The notes under the pieces were generated by a model. The model did not search any database. It saw nothing but the letters and a program-made list of their open reading frames with translations, and was not told the DNA's origin. Position numbers and translations under genes: made by a program. A stretch of 64,000 nucleotides of DNA from Lentisphaerota bacterium (GTDB lineage: Bacteria; Verrucomicrobiota; Kiritimatiellia; JAAZAB01), in the NCBI GenBank assembly GCA_016188985.1, contig JACPGM010000006.1, positions 1 through 64,000 on the forward strand, in the 5' to 3' direction. Of this stretch, positions 56,723 to 64,000 are shown piece after piece. The stretch's first letter is position 1, and every line of letters starts with the position of its first letter.

Positions 56723-59227
56723 TCAGGTTTTGGCGGGAGCGTTTCCCTGGTCGGCTTCTGGCGCGGCGGGTTTTTCCGCCTCCACAGGTTCGTCTGGCTC
56801 GCCATTTTCCGGTTCCACGGTTGTGGCCGAAACCAGTTGGTCGCCGGCGTCGAGTGTGATCAGGCGGACGCCTTGGGTAACCCGGCTGATGACGCGGATA
56901 TCGCTCACCTTCATGCGGATCATTTTGCCCTTGGCCGTGATCAGCATGAGGGCGTCGTTCTCCATGACGGCATGCGCGCCGACTACCAGGCCGTTGCGCT
57001 CCGAAGCGCGGATGGTATAAATGCCTTTGCCCCCGCGGTGCTGGCCGCGGTATTCCTCAAAGCTCGTCCGCTTGCCATAGCCGCGCTCGGTGCACACAAA
57101 GAAAGTGGCTTTCTGGTCAACAATTTCCAGGCTTTCCAGTTGGTCGTTTTTCCCCAGACGAATGCCGCGGACGCCGCGGGTGGCCCGGCCCTGGTCGCGC
57201 AATTCGCTTTCGCTGAAGCGCAGGCTCATGCCGTTGCGGGTGGCGAGCATCAGGTCGTTTTTACCATCGGTCAGCTTGACGGCGATCAGGCGGTCGCCGG
57301 AATCAATATTGATGGCGATAATGCCGTCGCGGCGCGGGTTGCTGAATTGGCTTAAGTTGGTTTTCTTGACGACGCCTTTTTCCGTGGCCATGACCAGGAA
57401 TTCGGTGGCCGGGAAAGCGCGCACGCGCACCATGGCGGCAATCTGTTCCTCGGATTTAAGCTCCAGCAGGTTGACGATGGCCTTGCCGCGCGCCGCGCGG
57501 CCGGCTTCCGGAATTTCATAGACTTTTTCCCAGTAGACCCGGCCGCCGGCGGTGAAGAACAAGATGTAATCATGGGTGTTGGCTATGAAGAGGTGTTCCA
57601 CGTAATCTTCTTCCTTGGTTTCCATGCCGGCGACGCCTTTGCCGCCGCGCCGCTGGGCTTTGTAAGTGCCCACAGGAACGCGCTTGATATAGCCGGTATG
57701 GCTGATGGTGATAATGCAGCCGGCATCGGCAATCAGGTCTTCAACCGCCACCTCGCCGGCCTCCGGCGCGATCTCGGTGCGGCGCTCGTCGCCATAGAGC
57801 TTTTTAATCTCGGCCAGGTCCTCCTTCAGCACGCCGAAAATCTTGTTGCGGTTGGCCAGCAGGTCCTTGAGGTAGGAAATCTGCTTGATCACTTCCAGGT
57901 ATTCGCTTTCGAGTTTGTCGCGCTCCAGGCCGGTAAGCTGGTAGAGGCGCATATCCAGAATGGCATTGGCCTGCACTTCGGAAAGGGCGAAGCGTTTGAT
58001 CAGTTCCGCGCGGGCCAGGTCGCGGTTCTTGGCGGCGCGGATCAGCTTGACCACTTGCTCGAGATGCTCCAACGCGGTCTTCAGGCCTTCGAGGATGTGG
58101 GCGCGCTCTTCGGCCTTGCCCAGGTCAAACTGGGTGCGTTTGGTCAGGACTTCGCAGCGGTGGTCAATAAAGGCCTGCAGCAGCTCCTTCAGGTTCATGA
58201 TCTTCGGCCGGCCCTGATGAATCGCCAGCATGATGGCGCCGAAGGTGGTTTCAAGCTGAGTATGCTTGAAGAGGTTGTTCAGAATCACCTTGGGCACGAC
58301 CCCGCGTTTGAGCTCGATGACGATGCGGATGCCGCTGCGGTCGGATTCGTCGCGGACATCGCTGATGCCCTCCAGCGTTTTTTCCTGGACCAGCAAGGCC
58401 ATGTTTTCGATCAAGGCAGCCTTGTTGACCGTGTAGGGAATTTCGGTGACAATAATGCAGTCCTTGCCCTGTTTGCCTTCCTCGATGCCGGCCCTGGCGC
58501 GCACGCGCAACTGGCCCCGGCCGGCGCGATACATTTCTTCAATGCCTTTGCGCCCGCAGATGATGCCGCCGGTTGGAAAATCAGGGCCGGGAATATTCCG
58601 CCCAAGCTCTTCCACGGTAGCTTCCGGGCGGTCAATCAGCGCCACCAGGGCGTCCACAACCTCGTTCAGGTTGTGCGGCGGCATGTTGGTGGCCATGCCG
58701 ACGGCAATGCCGGTTGAGCCGTTCAGCAACAGGTTCGGCGCGCGCGCGGGCAGGACGGAAGGCTCATCGCGTTCGCCGTTATAGGTCTTGACCATCGCGA
58801 CGGTGCGCTTGTCAATATCGGCGAGCATTTCCTCGGCGAGTTGCTGGAGCCGGACTTCGGTGTAGCGGTAAGCCGCGGCATTGTCGCCGTCAACGCTGCC
58901 GAAATTGCCCTGGCCATCCACCAGCGGGTAACGCAGGGAAAAAGGCTGGGTCATGCGCACCAGCGTGTCGTAGACCGCGGCATCGCCGTGGGGATGATAC
59001 CAGCCCAGAACTTCGCCGACCACCGTCGCCGATTTTTTGAAGGGCCGGTTGTGCAGCAAGCCCAGTTGGCGCATGGCGAAAAGAATCCGGCGCGAGCCCG
59101 GCTTAAGCCCGTCGCGGGCATCCGGCAACGCCCGCCCGATGATTACGCTCATCGAGTAATCAATATACGAGCGCTGCATCTCGTCTTCGATGTCTATGTT
59201 CTGAACAATCTCGTTGCGGGTGTACAT
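56723..59227 (-). CDS. gyrA: DNA gyrase subunit A
   Basis: [38 protein letters not shown]; GyrA box QRRGGKG. Confidence 0.98.
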   Translation of the reverse strand: MYTRNEIVQNIDIEDEMQRSYIDYSMSVIIGRALPDARDGLKPGSRRILFAMRQLGLLHNRPFKKSATVVGEVLGWYHPHGDAAVYDTLVRMTQPFSLRYPLVDGQGNFGSVDGDNAAAYRYTEVRLQQLAEEMLADIDKRTVAMVKTYNGERDEPSVLPARAPNLLLNGSTGIAVGMATNMPPHNLNEVVDALVALIDRPEATVEELGRNIPGPDFPTGGIICGRKGIEEMYRAGRGQLRVRARAGIEEGKQGKDCIIVTEIPYTVNKAALIENMALLVQEKTLEGISDVRDESDRSGIRIVIELKRGVVPKVILNNLFKHTQLETTFGAIMLAIHQGRPKIMNLKELLQAFIDHRCEVLTKRTQFDLGKAEERAHILEGLKTALEHLEQVVKLIRAAKNRDLARAELIKRFALSEVQANAILDMRLYQLTGLERDKLESEYLEVIKQISYLKDLLANRNKIFGVLKEDLAEIKKLYGDERRTEIAPEAGEVAVEDLIADAGCIITISHTGYIKRVPVGTYKAQRRGGKGVAGMETKEEDYVEHLFIANTHDYILFFTAGGRVYWEKVYEIPEAGRAARGKAIVNLLELKSEEQIAAMVRVRAFPATEFLVMATEKGVVKKTNLSQFSNPRRDGIIAINIDSGDRLIAVKLTDGKNDLMLATRNGMSLRFSESELRDQGRATRGVRGIRLGKNDQLESLEIVDQKATFFVCTERGYGKRTSFEEYRGQHRGGKGIYTIRASERNGLVVGAHAVMENDALMLITAKGKMIRMKVSDIRVISRVTQGVRLITLDAGDQLVSATTVEPENGEPDEPVEAEKPAAPEADQGNAPAKT

Positions 59228-59235
59228 GAGTAGGT

Positions 59236-61998
<2,763 letters not shown>

Positions 61999-62086
61999 TT
62001 ATATTAATGGCCTTCAAAAATGCAACTGCAAAATGACCGGGAAAATGACCGTGAAAAGCGGGAAAAAGAAGGGGGAAATCAGGTGG

Positions 62087-62740
62087 CTAAGCCGGCATTT
62101 TGGCGAATGAGCATCGGCCAATGGGCTTGTTCTGTGCGAGGAAAGTCAGCTCGAAATCCGTGCGCTCCTGCGGCAGAAGAATTAGCGGTTCGATTTCCGC
62201 AAAACGCTGGTCGGCGGCCAACTGGCGCCGGATATTCTCGAAATAATCCAGGTGATCGGTAGCCAGGTGAATACAGCCGCGCGGTATCAGAGTGGCGGCC
62301 AGCGCATCAAGGAAGGCGGCGTCCCCAGCCGGCCCGGAGCAGGCAAAGAGCCGCCGCCGGTGATGCCGGCGTTTCGGCCAGGGGTCGGGGAAAAAAATAT
62401 AGTAAGTAGCGACTGACTCCGCCGGCAGGAGATGTCCAACGGCGTAGGCGGCCTCGGAATAGAGCAGGCGAATGTTGGCCAGGCCCGCGCGTTGCGCCTT
62501 GCGCTCCACTTTGGCCAGGCGCGGCCTTTGCCGGTCTAATCCCAGGAATGATGTTTGCGGGTGGGCGCGGGCGCGCTCCAGCAGGAAACGCCCTTTGCCG
62601 CAGCCTAAATCCACTTCCAGCCGTTGCGGCCGGCGTCCAAAAGTTGCGGCCAAATCGAGCGGACTGCTCCAATCGCCGGGAATGATCCGCAGGCTCGGAT
62701 TACACTGAATCGGTGATGAAAGATTTGATTCCATGTTCAT
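62087..62740 (-). CDS. trmB: tRNA (guanine-N7-)-methyltransferase
   Basis: LEVDLGCGKGRFLLERA; YIFFPDPWPKRRHHRRRL. Confidence 0.94.
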   Translation of the reverse strand: MNMESNLSSPIQCNPSLRIIPGDWSSPLDLAATFGRRPQRLEVDLGCGKGRFLLERARAHPQTSFLGLDRQRPRLAKVERKAQRAGLANIRLLYSEAAYAVGHLLPAESVATYYIFFPDPWPKRRHHRRRLFACSGPAGDAAFLDALAATLIPRGCIHLATDHLDYFENIRRQLAADQRFAEIEPLILLPQERTDFELTFLAQNKPIGRCSFAKMPA

Positions 62741-62762
62741 GCTTCGGAATTTGCATCTCGGT

Positions 62763-62894
62763 GGCCGCGCCCGCCTGCCCGCAACGCTTCCCGATTCTAT
62801 CGGGATGCGGGGCAGGTAAGGGCGTGGATTCTTCCGGCAGCCACGGCGTTCCCGCCAGAGGCGGGTCCGCCTATGGTGGAACCGCCGCGGCTAC
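62763..62894. repeat. REP-like palindrome with nested hairpin inserts
   Basis: ggccgcgccc [gcctgcccgcaacgc...gcggggcagg] ...cttccggcagccacggcgttcc...accgccgcggctac. Confidence 0.75.
62840..62894 (+). repeat. 55-bp direct repeat flanking RAYT, copy 1
   Basis: gccacggcgttcccgccagaggcgggtccgcctatggtggaaccgccgcggctac, identical to 63599-63653. Confidence 0.95.
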
Positions 62895-62914
62895 GAAATA
62901 GCCGTCACAGGTCT

Positions 62915-63573
62915 TCATCTGTAGCCGCGCCGGCCTGCCCTGCCGTAGCCCATGGGGCGAAGGAGGGTGACGGCGTGGCGCTTGAATTTCTTATCCGAAT
63001 CTTCGTAGCCGCGTCCGGAAGGACGTGGTCGCTCTCCTTTTACCATTAGCTTCTGGACAATTTGCCAGAAACGCAGCCAGTTGTCATCCAGCGCCAAGTT
63101 GATATCCGGATACCCAGGCACCAATGAACCGCTATGCTTGTATTTTTGTCTTTGAAGGACTAATTCTCGCCGCACAGGGTTTTCTAAAATGTAGAACACT
63201 AATGACTGGAAGGCGTTTTTCTCGCATTCCGATTCCCTGAGAATGTGATCGTAGGCCTGTTTCTGCAGGCGATACGGTGCAAGAATGGGGTTCAAATGCC
63301 TGCGGAAAAACGCCATACCCAACTGCTGATCGGAATCGGTATTAGTCCCCATCCACAACAAGTGTATGTGTTCTGGCATCAGGCAATATGCGGGGCACAC
63401 CAGATTGAATCGAAAAGGGTGTGCAGCAATAACTCGCGGAACCGTGAGTGATATTCCGCGGTCAACCAGCCCTTTTGTCTTTTGTCCATAGTCATGATCC
63501 AATGAATGTGCGCATAACCTCGGTACCACGCGGGATCAAGACGTGGCAGATGAGAATGTTTGGTTGGTTCCAT
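62915..63573 (-). pseudogene. REP-associated tyrosine transposase (RAYT, Y1 family), frameshifted
   Basis: Frame 1: HLPRLDPAWYRGYAHIHWIMTMDKRQKGWLTAEYHSRFRELLLHTLF; frame 2: RFNLVCPAYCLMPEHIHLLWMG; shift in the tttt run at ~63413-63416. Confidence 0.88.
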
Positions 63574-63598
63574 TCTGTGTTGCGTGAACTCTAATTTG

Positions 63599-63653
63599 GC
63601 CACGGCGTTCCCGCCAGAGGCGGGTCCGCCTATGGTGGAACCGCCGCGGCTAC
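63599..63653 (+). repeat. 55-bp direct repeat flanking RAYT, copy 2
   Basis: Identical to 62840-62894. Confidence 0.95.
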
Positions 63654-64000
63654 AGCGCGATAGCCAAGAGACCAACGAGCGCGAGGTAGATGCTGAAGAA
63701 GCGCAGCGAATGCCGGCGGAAATACACCAGGCAGAAATGAATGGCCAGCAGGCTGACCACGAAACTCACGGCAAAGGCCGTCAGCAACTGGAGCGGCGCC
63801 ATGATGATGAGGCCCAGATCGAGGATGTCCCGGGCTTGAAATAAGATTGCCCCGGCGATTGCGGGAACGGCCATCAGGAAGGCGAAGCGCACGGCGCTCT
63901 CGCGCGTTTGCCCGGTAAGAATGCCGCCGGAGGTGGTCCACCCGGAGCGGGAGGCGCCGGGCAGCAGCGCCACGATTTGCATCAGGCCGATCAGCAGGGC
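63650..64000 (-). CDS. uppP: Undecaprenyl-diphosphatase (partial, continues past window)
   Basis: LLPGASRSGWTTSGGILTG motif; C-terminal TM segments. Confidence 0.88.
   Translation of the reverse strand, partial: ALLIGLMQIVALLPGASRSGWTTSGGILTGQTRESAVRFAFLMAVPAIAGAILFQARDILDLGLIIMAPLQLLTAFAVSFVVSLLAIHFCLVYFRRHSLRFFSIYLALVGLLAIAL

Noticed and set aside
63379-63675. Separate 98-aa gene upstream of the RAYT
   Set aside because: Its residues from MEPTKHSHLPRLDPAWYRG onward are the RAYT N-terminus displaced by a frameshift; the upstream part is translated REP DNA.

Overview
A 64 kb, GC-rich bacterial chromosome segment. Gene content (Wza/Wzc/Wzy/Wzx export genes, sulfatase/heparinase, superoxide reductase) is compatible with an anaerobic, Gram-negative, possibly PVC-group lineage, but taxonomy is inference only. 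From left to right it contains: (1) an HD-GYP-like protein; (2) an exopolysaccharide/O-antigen locus (~1.7-23 kb): Wza-like export lipoprotein, Wzc-like chain-length ATPase, Wzy/ligase-like protein, flippase, several glycosyltransferases, three zinc-ribbon SAM methyltransferases and a B12-binding radical SAM protein; (3) a metalloprotease-like protein, a heparinase II/III-like lyase and a sulfatase; (4) a visibly AT-richer 1235-aa gene next to comM; (5) flavodoxin, DUF202 and PHP proteins; (6) a two-ABC-transporter/transglutaminase/beta-barrel operon (~37.8-46.9 kb); (7) an O2/ROS defence group (flavodoxin, FprA-like flavoprotein, desulfoferrodoxin); (8) an M4 peptidase with FG-GAP repeats; (9) purM, UXS-like epimerase, FHA, gyrA/gyrB, trmB, a broken REP-associated transposase and uppP (truncated by the window edge). 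The most unusual content is between the genes: a dense set of palindromic, MITE-like elements. These include a four-copy family with ~11-bp GTRACTRYTCR termini and 8-bp target duplications. One copy has a paralogous empty site within the window, and filled/empty comparisons show small GC-rich hairpins nested inside larger elements. A GIY-YIG nuclease sits inside a GTCATCCCGAGC inverted-repeat element, a four-helix-bundle gene sits between arms of heptamer repeats, a frameshifted RAYT lies between 55-bp direct repeats, and a 74-bp duplication of the comM 3' end flanks the AT-rich gene. All alignments were done by eye; no database search was run.
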